Origin: Corynebacterium kalidii
GTDB lineage: Bacteria; Actinomycetota; Actinomycetes; Mycobacteriales; Mycobacteriaceae
Assembly (NCBI RefSeq): GCF_022869005.1
Contig: NZ_JALIEA010000017.1
Location: 620,001-684,000 of the forward strand
DNA length: 64,000 nt
Reading direction: 5' to 3'
Shown: piece by piece, positions 33,580 through 41,994 of the stretch
Numbering within the stretch: the first letter of the stretch is position 1
How the letters are laid out: the number at the start of each line of letters is the position of its first letter
The notes under the pieces: model-generated
Told to the model about the DNA's origin: nothing
Seen by the model: the letters and a program-made list of their open reading frames with translations, nothing else
The model's database searches: none
Program-made: the position numbers and the translations under genes

Positions 33580-33585
33580 TACCAT
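33580..33585 (+). promoter_or_regulatory. Putative leaderless -10 (TACCAT) that sets the pdxK start
   Basis: TACCAT ends 7 nt before the ATG at 33593. Two earlier in-frame ATGs (33584, 33587) overlap or abut this hexamer and could not be on a transcript starting at the expected distance, so 33593 is chosen. Confidence 0.5.
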
Positions 33586-33592
33586 GATGTCC

Positions 33593-34414
33593 ATGATGTC
33601 CAAGACTTCCCTGAACACTCCTCCCGTCGCATTCGTCATCGCCGGTTCCGAGGCCACCGGTGGAGCCGGTATCCAGGTCGACCTCAAGACCTTCCAGCAA
33701 CTCGGTGTCTACGGTGTCGGCGCGCTGAGCTGCATCGTCGCCTTCGACCCTGCCGACAACTGGGGCCACCGGTTCCACCCGGTGGAGCCCGGCGTCATCG
33801 CCGAGCAGTTCGAGGCGGCCCTGGCCACCCACCCTGTCGAGGCGATGGACACCGCGAAGGTCGGCATGCTGGGCACCCCGCAGACCATCGACGTCGTCGC
33901 CGGGAAGCTGGCCGAACGCAGCTGGAGGAACCTGGTGGTCGACCCGGTCCTGATCTGCAAGGGCCAGGAGCCCGGTGCGGCGCTGGACACCGACAACGCC
34001 CTGCGGGAGAAGATCCTGCCCCTGGCCACCGTCGTCACCCCGAACGTGTTCGAGGCCCAGACCCTGTCCGGCATGGAGAGCATCACCACCGTCGACGAGC
34101 TGGAGGAGGCCGCCCGGCGCATCGGCGAGCACGTCCCCTACGTCCTGGCCAAGGGCGGCGTGGAACTGCCCGGCGACGAGGCCGTGGACGTGCTGTGGGA
34201 CGGTCACACGATCACCCGGTTCTCCGCCCCGAAGATCGGTGAGCAGCGGGTCTCCGGTGCCGGCTGCACCGTCGCCGCGGCCCTGACCGCGGAGCTGGCC
34301 AAGGGCACCGGCATCGTCGAGGCCGTCCAGAAGGCCAAGGACCTGGTGACCCGTGGCATCGAGCACCGTGTCACCGCGAACACCCCGTTCGACACGGTGT
34401 GGCAGGGGGCGTGA
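33593..34414 (+). CDS. pdxK: Pyridoxal/pyridoxine kinase (PdxK, ThiD-like ribokinase fold)
   Basis: 273 residues. Ribokinase fold with N-terminal VIAGSEATGGAGIQVDLKTF, VVDPVLICKG, TVVTPNVFEAQTLSGM and the anion-hole motif VSGAGCTVAAALTAELAKG. Closest by motif pattern to the Bacillus-type PdxK (a ThiD relative acting on pyridoxal), rather than to the ThiD in the thiamine operon: FDPADNW and the CKG segment are characteristic. It makes pyridoxal phosphate, useful for the PLP-dependent proteins nearby. Two upstream ATGs exist. Overlaps the next gene by 4 nt. Confidence 0.85.
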   Translation: MMSKTSLNTPPVAFVIAGSEATGGAGIQVDLKTFQQLGVYGVGALSCIVAFDPADNWGHRFHPVEPGVIAEQFEAALATHPVEAMDTAKVGMLGTPQTIDVVAGKLAERSWRNLVVDPVLICKGQEPGAALDTDNALREKILPLATVVTPNVFEAQTLSGMESITTVDELEEAARRIGEHVPYVLAKGGVELPGDEAVDVLWDGHTITRFSAPKIGEQRVSGAGCTVAAALTAELAKGTGIVEAVQKAKDLVTRGIEHRVTANTPFDTVWQGA

Positions 34415-35475
34415 ACCACCCGTCCCGGGCGATGGTGACCTCCACCGCCCGCAGCCTGGTCACCCTCGGGCCGGCGCGGGCGGACCTGGTGCCGGCGGTG
34501 CGGGTGACGTTGTCGTTGGCCGTACCGGTGGCCCTCCTGCTGGTCACCGACCGCATCGAATGGTCGCTGTTCGCGTCGTTCGGCGCGTTCTCCTCGCTCT
34601 ACGGCCGCTACACCACGCCCCGCACGCGGGTGCGCCAGCAGCTCTGCGTCGGGGTCATGCTGTCGCTGTGCGTGGGGCTGGGCGGGGTCATCGCCCAGTT
34701 CGGCGCCGGGTGGTCCGGTGCCGTACACGCGTGGGTCACGGTACTGGCGGGCACACTCGTCGCCGCGGGGTCCGCGACGTTCGTCAGTGTGCGCGGCCTG
34801 CAGCCCGCCGGTGCGGTGTTCCCGGTGTTCGCCACCACGGCGGTGGCCTCGACCCCGGTGGGCGTCCCCGCGTGGCTGGCCCTGGCGATCGCCGCGGCGT
34901 CCGCCACGTGGTGTGTGCTGCTCGGTGTGCTGTCCCGGTGGGTCGGTGAGGCGAACGCCGACGCCCGGGACGTCCCGCCGGCGTTCGTCCCGGTCGCCGA
35001 CCGGCGCCGCGAGTTCCTCCGGTACGGCACGGCGGCCCTGGTGGGTGGTTCGGTGGCCACGCTCACCGGGATCCCGTCCCCCTACTGGGCCCAGGTGGCC
35101 GCCGTGGTGCCGTTGTCGGCACCCCGGCGCCTGCAGCAGGTGGAGCGCGGCCTGCACCGGATCGTGGGGACGGTCCTCGGCGTCGCCGTCGCCGCGTTCC
35201 TGCTGTCGTTCCCCAGCCAGCCCTGGCAGGTCGTCGTCTGGGTGGTCCTGATGCAGTTCCTCGCCGAACTGTTCGTGCTCAGGAACTACTCGCTGGCGCT
35301 GGTGTTCATCACCCCGCTGGCCCTGCTGATGGTCTACCTGGCCCATCCGCAACCTGTGGGACAGCTCCTGGCGGCCCGCGTCGCCGAGACCGTGATCGGG
35401 GTGACGGTCGGCATCGTGGTGGTCCTGTGCGCCGTGGCCCTCACACGGTGGCGGACGGCCCGTCTGGCAGGATGA
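34411..35475 (+). CDS. FUSC-family membrane protein
   Basis: 354 residues with two blocks of membrane helices (about 20-170 and 210-345) and a charged loop between. FUSC-like proteins resemble aromatic-acid exporter AaeB and fusaric-acid resistance components. GTG start overlaps the pdxK stop (GTGA) and has AGGGGG upstream. Substrate unknown. Confidence 0.8.
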   Translation: MNHPSRAMVTSTARSLVTLGPARADLVPAVRVTLSLAVPVALLLVTDRIEWSLFASFGAFSSLYGRYTTPRTRVRQQLCVGVMLSLCVGLGGVIAQFGAGWSGAVHAWVTVLAGTLVAAGSATFVSVRGLQPAGAVFPVFATTAVASTPVGVPAWLALAIAAASATWCVLLGVLSRWVGEANADARDVPPAFVPVADRRREFLRYGTAALVGGSVATLTGIPSPYWAQVAAVVPLSAPRRLQQVERGLHRIVGTVLGVAVAAFLLSFPSQPWQVVVWVVLMQFLAELFVLRNYSLALVFITPLALLMVYLAHPQPVGQLLAARVAETVIGVTVGIVVVLCAVALTRWRTARLAG

Positions 35476-35530
35476 CATCCATGTTCCCCGGACGAGTTCC
35501 CGCCCGCGGTGGCCGCGGTGGTCCTGTCCC

Positions 35531-35758
35531 CTACGTCCGTCCGGAGAGGATCGCCCGCACGGTCTCCACGCCGAGCCCGCTGCGGCGTGACAGTTCGGTG
35601 GCCCCGCACCCGTAGAGCTCGTGAGCGTGGCGTACGGCCTCGTTCCTTCGTACACGGAGCTCCGTCGCGCGGTCGCGGGCGTCCTGGGCCGACGAGACGG
35701 CGTCACGGAGCTGCCGGGCGACCGCGTTCGGGAGCTGCGGTCCTGCAGAGCGGGGCAC
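35531..35758 (-). CDS. Small helix-turn-helix protein downstream of the TROVE gene
   Basis: 75 residues. A basic helical N-terminal half (AVARQLRDAVSSAQDARDRA) and a C-terminal helix-turn-helix ATELSRRSGLGVETVRAIL resembling a resolvase- or XRE-like recognition helix. It begins 9 nt after the stop of the TROVE gene, on the same strand, so the two form an operon. Could be a DNA-binding regulator of the operon or an adaptor; too short to assign a family. Confidence 0.7.
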   Translation of the reverse strand: MPRSAGPQLPNAVARQLRDAVSSAQDARDRATELRVRRNEAVRHAHELYGCGATELSRRSGLGVETVRAILSGRT

Positions 35759-35767
35759 GGCTGTACC

Positions 35768-37432
35768 TCACCTCCCCGAGACGAAGTCGGCGACGACCGT
35801 CGGCACCGCGGCATCGAACCCGACGACGTCGAGCATCCCCGCGTCCTCCGGGTCGGCGATGGTGAATCCCGTGGAGGTCATCGCCATCACGACGAGTTTC
35901 GCGTCGATGCCCGTGGCCTCCCGGTACCGCCGCAGGGCCTGGTACGGGTGGATCTCCCCCGCCCAGGTCTCGTTGTCGGTGTAGACGATGAACGTGTCCA
36001 CCGCGATGTCGTTGTCCAGGGCGTGCAGTATCGGCGCCGCCGCGTCGGTGGCGGTGCCGTCCCACCGGGCCGATCGCAGGGTGTCGACCGCATCGTCGAT
36101 GCGCTGACCGGCGGACAACCCGGAGAACCTCTCGATGTGCGACCTGCGGCTCCACGCGCCGCCCTCGGTCTGCCCGCCGGTGAACGCCCAGACGTGCGCA
36201 TCGGGGTTCTGTTTCAGGCCCGTGCAGACCATCGCCGCAGACACCTCCGCCGCCGTCAGTGGTCCACCGCGGAACGGGCTCCCGTGCATCGAGCCCGACA
36301 CGTCGACAGCGTGCGCGACCCTCGCGTCGATGCCGGGAAGCGTCCCGAACGCCGCCATGTAGGCCTCGTTGAGGGCATCGATGATCCGCGGCACCGCCCC
36401 CTCGCAGGATGCGTAGGTACGCAGCGCGACCAGGACGCTCACCGGATGGACCCGGCCCCGGGCGAGGCGGTCGACGTCAGTGACCCGCCCCGCGACCGTG
36501 CGCGAGATCTCCGGGTCGTCGAACACCCCCAGCCTGGTCAGCCGCGTCAGCTGCCGGATCAGGGCCGTCACCGGGATGCGGTCGGCCTCGATCAGGCCAC
36601 GCCACACGGCGGGAACGGACAGTGCCTCGTTCGGCAGCATCTCCCAGGACAGCTGGCACCCGTCGCGGGAAATCACCTCCACTGCCCGCTCAGGACACTG
36701 CGCCACCTCGCGGAACTGGCGGATCACCGCCGGAACCCCGTCGCGGGCCTTGCCGTACCGGGCCCAGCGCAGCACGTCAGCGTGGGCACCGACGGCATCG
36801 GCGACGTGGGCCTTGTCGAGCACTCGCTTGTGGGTGTAGCCGGACCGGTGACGGTACTTCACCGCCTGGTAGGCGATCGCCTCGGCGTCCCTGTCCAGGT
36901 ACCAGGACGCGACGGCGTCACGGACCTGCCGGCCCCAACCACGGTGGTTGTCGAGGTAGGCCAGGAACTCGAAGAGGTGCGACGCGGTACGGGCGACCTT
37001 CGGAAGGTTCCCCAAGGCGTACCTGCGGGTGTCGGCCTCCCCGTGGCTGGCCGCCAGGGCCAGAGCGAACAGTGCAGGGCTGTTCTTCGGTGCGCGCCCC
37101 GCCATGGAGACCGCGACGATCTGGTCGACGACCCCACGCCCGCGACTCTGCAGGTCCGAGAGGATGAACCGGGCGTTGTCCTCAGTCAGCCCCGCCGCAG
37201 TGGCGTAATAGGAGCCTCCGTCACTGCCGAGGACGAGGAACCTGTCGAGGCGGGATTCCGGGGTGACCTCGAACACGTGCCCGCCGGCACTGTTGGGGAC
37301 CTGGTCGCCGCGGCCGGGTGCCGGGACGTCCTGCGGTGTCTGCCGGGTGGTGTAGCCGAGCAGCGCCGAGGCGCGCCCCGACACCGTCTCGTCGGCACGG
37401 TCGGAGTGGTTACGGTGCGGGTTCTTCTGCAT
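35768..37432 (-). CDS. TROVE-domain (Ro60-like) RNA-binding protein with vWA domain
   Basis: 554 residues. The N-terminal TROVE domain (about 15-360) has the family pattern TPQDVPAPGRGDQVPNSAGG, RLDRFLVLGSDGGSYYAT, AGRAPKNSPALFALALAAS and RWARYGK; it forms a HEAT-repeat ring. The C-terminal vWA domain has an intact MIDAS: DVSGS at about 377-381 and YTDNE near 485. Bacterial Ro (Rsr in Deinococcus) binds Y RNAs and works with exonucleases in RNA turnover under stress. GGGAGAGGA precedes the ATG. No rtcB/rtcA is adjacent, unlike many bacterial TROVE loci. Followed by a small HTH gene. Confidence 0.92.
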   Translation of the reverse strand: MQKNPHRNHSDRADETVSGRASALLGYTTRQTPQDVPAPGRGDQVPNSAGGHVFEVTPESRLDRFLVLGSDGGSYYATAAGLTEDNARFILSDLQSRGRGVVDQIVAVSMAGRAPKNSPALFALALAASHGEADTRRYALGNLPKVARTASHLFEFLAYLDNHRGWGRQVRDAVASWYLDRDAEAIAYQAVKYRHRSGYTHKRVLDKAHVADAVGAHADVLRWARYGKARDGVPAVIRQFREVAQCPERAVEVISRDGCQLSWEMLPNEALSVPAVWRGLIEADRIPVTALIRQLTRLTRLGVFDDPEISRTVAGRVTDVDRLARGRVHPVSVLVALRTYASCEGAVPRIIDALNEAYMAAFGTLPGIDARVAHAVDVSGSMHGSPFRGGPLTAAEVSAAMVCTGLKQNPDAHVWAFTGGQTEGGAWSRRSHIERFSGLSAGQRIDDAVDTLRSARWDGTATDAAAPILHALDNDIAVDTFIVYTDNETWAGEIHPYQALRRYREATGIDAKLVVMAMTSTGFTIADPEDAGMLDVVGFDAAVPTVVADFVSGR

Positions 37433-37622
37433 GGTGTCCTCTCCCAGGTCCGGTGGTGCAGTGAACGGAAGGGGCCGCAGACAACTGGACACCCGGAGGG
37501 AATCTGCGAACAGCAGGAACCCGCGGGTGCTCGATCCTTTCGACGGTCATCTCCTCCGGAGGAGGCGTCGGCAGCGGGGGGATACTTTGCAGGTAACCCG
37601 CCGCCAGGAGCCCGTCTGACAT
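37410..37622 (-). CDS. Candidate 70-residue leader protein overlapping the TROVE start
   Basis: Proline-rich frame MSDGLLAAGYLQSIPPLPTP... which ends in another frame 23 nt inside the TROVE gene. Its codons end in G or C as in real genes here for about the first 35 codons. No ribosome site; a TAACCT hexamer lies 9 nt before the ATG, compatible with leaderless translation. No family recognised. It may equally be a chance frame in a structured leader. Confidence 0.25.
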   Translation of the reverse strand: MSDGLLAAGYLQSIPPLPTPPPEEMTVERIEHPRVPAVRRFPPGVQLSAAPSVHCTTGPGRGHHAEEPAP

Positions 37623-37662
37623 AACCGTAACAGGTTACGTTTATCGCGACAACCCCCGGCAA
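37433..37662 (-). promoter_or_regulatory. Promoter and structured leader of the TROVE operon
   Basis: On the minus strand a TTGTCG, 17 nt, TACGGT promoter (about 37650-37623) carries the inverted repeat CGTAAC-CT-GTTACG (37625-37638), which overlaps the -10. Transcription would begin near 37616, leaving a leader of about 185 nt with a perfect 14-nt palindrome CTCCTCCGGAGGAG (37551-37564) and further GC-rich stems before the ribosome site. No clear tRNA-like Y RNA module could be made out by eye. Confidence 0.5.
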
Positions 37663-39003
37663 CTAGACCGGACCGAGGTAGCGCCCCGCCTCGTCACCGA
37701 CGACACCGTAGATGCCGCTGGCGTCGGGGTCCGTGGCCACGGTGACCCGCGCGGTCAACCGTCCCGCGTAGGCGTCCTCGCCCAGGCGGTCACTGATGTC
37801 GACGGAGACGTCGTCCAGCTCCTTCGGATCGAGGTTCCCCCGGGCGCGGGCATCGTCGACCGCACGCCCCAGGGCCGCGGCGTCGACGTCGGCGAGGACC
37901 GGCCCCTCGGCCCCACCGGTGATGTCGGCGACCTCTAGCTCGGCGAAGCCGCCCGTCGCCCAGTCGAGGTAGTAACGACGCCCCGGGACCTCCACAGCGA
38001 TCCTCGACTCCCGGTCCAGGTCGCCCATGGAGGTGAACTCGTAGAGCCGCACCTCCGCCGGGTCCACCCCGGCCGCGCGGTAGGCCGTCTCGACCCGGTC
38101 CAAGGTCGCCACCGGGTCCGCCGGGGACGCCAACGCGGCGGAGAGTCCGCCGGCGGCGTCGGCCTGGACCGTCAACACGCCGATGTTGGTGTCCGGGTCG
38201 TCCCGCAGCGACACACCGATCACCGCTTCGGCACCGTCGGTACCCACGACGTGCTCGCGCCCCGGGACGTCGACGACCAGGCCGGGGTCGGCCCGTTCGA
38301 TCTCGACCCCCAGGAACGTCAGCCCCCGGACGACTCCGGCCCCCGCCTCCAGCGCGTCCGCGGCGACCTCGTCGAGATCAGCGGAGACCTGGGCCGCCCC
38401 GAAACTGTCGCGCCGGGTGTAGGGGGACGATCCGGTGGTGTCTTCACGGACCTCGCCCCACCCGTCGGAGACTGACCAGTTCGAGCTGTAGACCGTGCCG
38501 TCGTCACCGATGAACGAGAAGCTGGCGGACCGTTCCATGAAGTCGTCCACGTCGAAGGACACCAGCCGTTCCGAACCAGCCTCGATGGTCCCGTCCGCCA
38601 GAGCCACGGCGGACTCCCAGATCTCGGCCAGACCACCGGGCGGCCCGCCCGCCACGGCGCCCGGCTGTTCCTGCCCGGTCGACAACCCCGCCGGAACGAC
38701 CGCGACGAGCCCGCCGACGAAGAGTCCGAGGAAGGTCCCGACGGCCACCGCACTGCGGGGGCCCGGCCCGGCGCTGCCGTGGTGTCTCCGCAGGAGAAGC
38801 GGGAACCCGGTGATCACCGCCACCATGGCGACGGCGGCGACGAGGTACGCGGCGGTCCGTCCCGCTCCCTCGGGGAGTGTCGGGGCGATGACGAGCAGCG
38901 CCGCGGCCGCCGCACCCCCGACAGCCGGCAGTACCCATCCGGCACCGGGCCGGTTCGTCACGGGCGCCGGGGACGGCTCCCGCGTGTTTCTGTGGTCGGT
39001 CAC
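37663..39003 (-). CDS. Membrane-anchored protein of unknown function
   Basis: 446 residues. A Pro-rich cytosolic start, three hydrophobic segments (about 22-45, 50-72, 85-107) and a large, acidic, probably external domain (110-446) rich in beta-strand-like segments (SFSFIGDDGTVYSSNWSVSD, RYYLDWATGGFAELEV). GTG start; TAAGAT lies 6 nt upstream on the minus strand. No family recognised. The divergent neighbour is also a membrane protein. Confidence 0.75.
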   Translation of the reverse strand: MTDHRNTREPSPAPVTNRPGAGWVLPAVGGAAAAALLVIAPTLPEGAGRTAAYLVAAVAMVAVITGFPLLLRRHHGSAGPGPRSAVAVGTFLGLFVGGLVAVVPAGLSTGQEQPGAVAGGPPGGLAEIWESAVALADGTIEAGSERLVSFDVDDFMERSASFSFIGDDGTVYSSNWSVSDGWGEVREDTTGSSPYTRRDSFGAAQVSADLDEVAADALEAGAGVVRGLTFLGVEIERADPGLVVDVPGREHVVGTDGAEAVIGVSLRDDPDTNIGVLTVQADAAGGLSAALASPADPVATLDRVETAYRAAGVDPAEVRLYEFTSMGDLDRESRIAVEVPGRRYYLDWATGGFAELEVADITGGAEGPVLADVDAAALGRAVDDARARGNLDPKELDDVSVDISDRLGEDAYAGRLTARVTVATDPDASGIYGVVGDEAGRYLGPV

Positions 39004-39009
39004 GGACGT

Positions 39010-39015
39010 ATCTTA
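39010..39015 (-). promoter_or_regulatory. Possible leaderless -10 (TAAGAT) for the gene at 39003
   Basis: Minus-strand TAAGAT ends 6 nt before the GTG at 39003; no ribosome site. Slightly short spacing, hence low confidence. Confidence 0.35.
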
Positions 39016-39055
39016 TCCCCTCGTATCCCCGTGCCGGACGAGGTCACCGGTCCGG

Positions 39056-39061
39056 TACATT
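39056..39061 (+). promoter_or_regulatory. Putative leaderless -10 (TACATT) for the gene at 39070
   Basis: TACATT ends 8 nt before the ATG at 39070; the stretch between lacks a ribosome site. Divergent from the -10 at 39010-39015. Confidence 0.5.
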
Positions 39062-39069
39062 GTTCAGAC

Positions 39070-39846
39070 ATGGCACACACCCGCACTACGGCCACCGGCG
39101 CGCCAGGCGTGACGCCCGGCGTCACGCCAGGAACCGCTGCCGTCGCCGTCCTCTCCGTGCTCGGGGTGGTCGGCCTGTTCGTGCTGTCACGGGTGTCGGC
39201 ACCCGGCGCGTCGGTGGGCGGGGGCGTTCTCGCGGCGGCCGTGATGCTGTGGCTGGTCGTCCGGACCTCCGCGCGCCCTGCCGGCCCCGCCGGTTCTTCA
39301 CGCACTGCCAGCCCTGCCGGTTCCGCCACGGCGACGGTCGGACGCTGGACCACGGCGGTGGCCACCCACGACTCGGTCCTGGAGCACTACGGCGCCTGGG
39401 AGCTCGACCCGGAGAAGCTCCTGCGGTTCCCCGCCCTGTGGGATCTTTCGCTCCCGGTCAACCAGGACTTCCACGATGCCCTGGAGCGCGCCGGGCAGCT
39501 GCGGACCGAGAACATCCCGGGCGACAGGCGCCACCCCGACGCCACCGCCGTGGACGCCTACGTCGCCGCGGTGTCGGTGCTGTCACGGGCCTGGCGCGCC
39601 GCCGAGCAGAACGCCCGGCGCACGGGGGTGGACGACCTCAGCGACGCGCTGCAGGGGGATGCGGACCGGGCGCTCAAACTCCTCCGACACGCCGACGCGG
39701 CCACCACCCCGGCCGAGGAGTCGAGCTACCTGGCACAGGCGTCGAAGCTGATGCACAGACTGGCTGATCGTGGGGTGATTCCGGCGGACTCCCGCGCGGT
39801 GGCGGACCTGGAGGCACGCAGCCTTCCCGCGATCGGTCGAGGCTGA
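39070..39846 (+). CDS. Small membrane-anchored protein with helical cytoplasmic domain
   Basis: 258 residues. A short Thr/Pro/Gly stretch (GVTPGVTPGT repeat), two hydrophobic segments (about 18-38 and 45-62), then a soluble, mainly helical domain (SVLEHYGAWELDPEKLLRFPALWDL onwards in part) with many charged residues. No enzyme motif. Resembles unnamed actinobacterial membrane proteins. The start is supported by TACATT 8 nt upstream. Confidence 0.78.
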   Translation: MAHTRTTATGAPGVTPGVTPGTAAVAVLSVLGVVGLFVLSRVSAPGASVGGGVLAAAVMLWLVVRTSARPAGPAGSSRTASPAGSATATVGRWTTAVATHDSVLEHYGAWELDPEKLLRFPALWDLSLPVNQDFHDALERAGQLRTENIPGDRRHPDATAVDAYVAAVSVLSRAWRAAEQNARRTGVDDLSDALQGDADRALKLLRHADAATTPAEESSYLAQASKLMHRLADRGVIPADSRAVADLEARSLPAIGRG

Positions 39847-39871
39847 CTATCCGGGGCCCGTCCCGTAACAT
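39843..39871 (+). promoter_or_regulatory. Promoter of the BCCT transporter (CTGACT-N17-TAACAT)
   Basis: CTGACT (39843-39848), 17 nt, then TAACAT (39866-39871). Predicted start near 39878, giving a leader of ~87 nt that includes two overlapping hairpins. Confidence 0.5.
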
Positions 39872-39897
39872 CACCCGGCGAACTGACCTCTACACCG

Positions 39898-39945
39898 CCC
39901 GGTACCGTGCACCTGTGCCCGTTCGCCGGGCACGGTACTACCGGG
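39898..39945 (+). promoter_or_regulatory. Two mutually exclusive hairpins in the BCCT leader
   Basis: Hairpin A: GTGCCCG-TTCGC-CGGGCAC (39915-39933), 7-bp perfect. Hairpin B: GTACCGTGC (39902-39910) with GCACGGTAC (39930-39938), 9-bp perfect, extendable by CCCG/CGGG. Their 3' arms overlap at 39930-39933, so only one can form fully. Could serve as an RNA switch or as DNA operator sites. Confidence 0.45.
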
Positions 39946-39964
39946 TGGAGAACGGAACGACTCC

Positions 39965-41953
39965 GTGCCGGATTCACCGGACCAGCCTTCCTCCCCTCTC
40001 TCCGCCTCCTCCACCCCACCGGCCCCGGCCGCAGAGCCAGACGCCCCGGACGCCCCGGACGCGCCGGCCGCCCCGGAGACCGGGCTCTACCCCGACGACA
40101 TGCACCCCGGGCTCGTCCCCGGGATCAGCATCGACGACCAACGTAACCGCTTCGGTCTCGACAAGGCCGTGTTCTTCATCACCGCGGCCCTGATCCTCTC
40201 CTTCATCGCCTGGGGCGTGACCAGCCCGTCGTCGGTGTCCGCGGTCTCCTCGACGATGTTCTCCTGGGCGATCAGGAACGTCGGATGGCTCCTCAACGTG
40301 GTGATGGTCTCCGCCGCAGGTCTGATGATCTACCTCGCCTTCTCCCGGTTCGGGCAGATCACACTGGGCACCGACGGCGAGGAACCCGAGTTCTCCCGCT
40401 TCGCGTGGATCGCCATGATGTTCGGCGCCGGCCTCGGCGTGGGGATCTTCTTCTTCGGCCCCTCCGAGCCGCTGACCTACTACATGGACCCGCCACCGCA
40501 CACCACGTACCCAGAGACCCCCGAGGCCCTGCACCGCGGTCTGGCCCAGGCGCACTACCACTGGGGCCTGGCGATCTGGGGGCTCTACGCCATGGTCGGC
40601 GGCGCACTGGCCTACAGTTCCTACCGCCGCGGCCGCGTCTCCCTGTTCAGCTCGGTCTTCCGTTCCCTGTTCGGTGAACGCCAGACGTCGGGGATCGCCG
40701 GTCGCCTCGTCGACATGATGGCGATCATCGCCACGCTGTTCGGTACCGCCGCCACACTGGGACTGTCGGCGTTGCAGATCAGCGAGGGGATCCAGATCGT
40801 CTCGGGCGCCTCGGAGGTCACCAACACGGTGCTGATCATGATCATCGCCGTGCTCACCCTGTGCTTCATCGTCAGTGCCGTCTCGGGTGCCGCCCGCGGT
40901 ATCCGCTACCTGTCGAACCTGAACATCACCCTCACCCTGGGGCTGGTCCTGTTCACCTTCCTCCTCGGGCCCACGCTGTTCCTGCTCAACCTCGTGCCCT
41001 CCGGCATCATGGCGTACGCCGACAACATGTTCGACATGATGGGACGCTCGTTGTCCTGGGGCGAGGACACGCTGGAGTTCCAGTCCGTGTGGACGGCGTT
41101 CTACTGGGCGTGGTGGATCGCCTGGACCCCGTTCGTCGGACTGTTCATCGCCCGGATCTCCCGCGGCCGCACGATCCGCGAGTTCGCCCTGGTGACCACG
41201 CTGGCCCCGACCTTCATTCTGATCCTCGCGTTCACGGTCTTCGGCGGCACGGCCATCACCTTCTTCAGGGAGGGCAAGGACGGTGTCGCCGGTGACGCCT
41301 CGCCCGAGCAGATCCTGTTCGCGGTGTTCGACAACCTCCCGTTGAGCTCGCTGACACCGTTCATCCTGGTCTTCGTGCTGGCGGTCTTCTTCATCACCTC
41401 CGCCGACTCGGCGTCGCTGGTGATGGGCACCCTGTCGGAGAAGGGCAACCCGTCGCCCAGGAAGCTGGTCGTGGTCTTCTGGGGCCTGTGCATGATGGGC
41501 ATCGCCGTGGTCATGCTCCTCACCGGCGGGGAGACCGCGCTGACCGGCCTGCAGAACCTGACGATCCTCATCGCGATCCCGTTCTCCGTGGTGCTGATCG
41601 TGCTGGCGGTCGCTTTCGTGAAGGACCTCTCCACCGACCCGGCGGCCATCCGGCGCGACTACGCGCGCTCGGCCATCCAGAACGCCGTGGTCAAGGGCAT
41701 GCAGGAGCACGGTGACGACTTCGAGTTGTCCGTCTCCAGGACCGAGGACGGCACCGGTGCCGGGGCCCACTTCGACTCCACCGCCGACCGGGTCACCGAC
41801 TGGTACCGGCGGACCGACGAGGACGGCAACGACGTCGGTTACGACTACGGTTCCGGCACGTGGGCCGACGGGTGGACGCCCGACGGTCGCGCCGACGGGC
41901 AGGACGGGGGCGCCGACGGCGCTCCGGCGACCCCGGGCCGTAACCGGGACTAG
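39965..41953 (+). CDS. BCCT-family transporter (betaine/choline/carnitine type)
   Basis: 662 residues: a Pro/Ala-rich cytosolic N-terminus (1-50), twelve helices and an acidic, Gly/Asp-rich C-terminal tail (about 550-662). The glycine-rich helix MFGAGLGVGIFFFGPSEPL and the Trp-rich substrate segment WAWWIAWTPFVGLFIARIS identify the family. BCCT carriers import compatible solutes by sodium or proton coupling and, as in BetP, sense osmotic stress through their tails. GTG start is set by the first in-frame codon after GGAACGA. Confidence 0.92.
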   Translation: MPDSPDQPSSPLSASSTPPAPAAEPDAPDAPDAPAAPETGLYPDDMHPGLVPGISIDDQRNRFGLDKAVFFITAALILSFIAWGVTSPSSVSAVSSTMFSWAIRNVGWLLNVVMVSAAGLMIYLAFSRFGQITLGTDGEEPEFSRFAWIAMMFGAGLGVGIFFFGPSEPLTYYMDPPPHTTYPETPEALHRGLAQAHYHWGLAIWGLYAMVGGALAYSSYRRGRVSLFSSVFRSLFGERQTSGIAGRLVDMMAIIATLFGTAATLGLSALQISEGIQIVSGASEVTNTVLIMIIAVLTLCFIVSAVSGAARGIRYLSNLNITLTLGLVLFTFLLGPTLFLLNLVPSGIMAYADNMFDMMGRSLSWGEDTLEFQSVWTAFYWAWWIAWTPFVGLFIARISRGRTIREFALVTTLAPTFILILAFTVFGGTAITFFREGKDGVAGDASPEQILFAVFDNLPLSSLTPFILVFVLAVFFITSADSASLVMGTLSEKGNPSPRKLVVVFWGLCMMGIAVVMLLTGGETALTGLQNLTILIAIPFSVVLIVLAVAFVKDLSTDPAAIRRDYARSAIQNAVVKGMQEHGDDFELSVSRTEDGTGAGAHFDSTADRVTDWYRRTDEDGNDVGYDYGSGTWADGWTPDGRADGQDGGADGAPATPGRNRD

Positions 41954-41980
41954 TCTGTCACGCGCGCGACGGGCACACGA

Positions 41981-41986
41981 TACGAT
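41981..41986 (+). promoter_or_regulatory. Putative leaderless -10 (TACGAT) for the phosphoribosyltransferase
   Basis: TACGAT ends 8 nt before the ATG at 41995; no ribosome site between. Confidence 0.5.
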
Positions 41987-41994
41987 GAGTCGTT

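Noticed and set aside
37433..37662. A canonical Y RNA with a tRNA-like module upstream of the TROVE gene
   Set aside because: No T-arm-like GGTTCGAATCC or acceptor/D-arm pairing could be found by eye on either strand; left as an open question.
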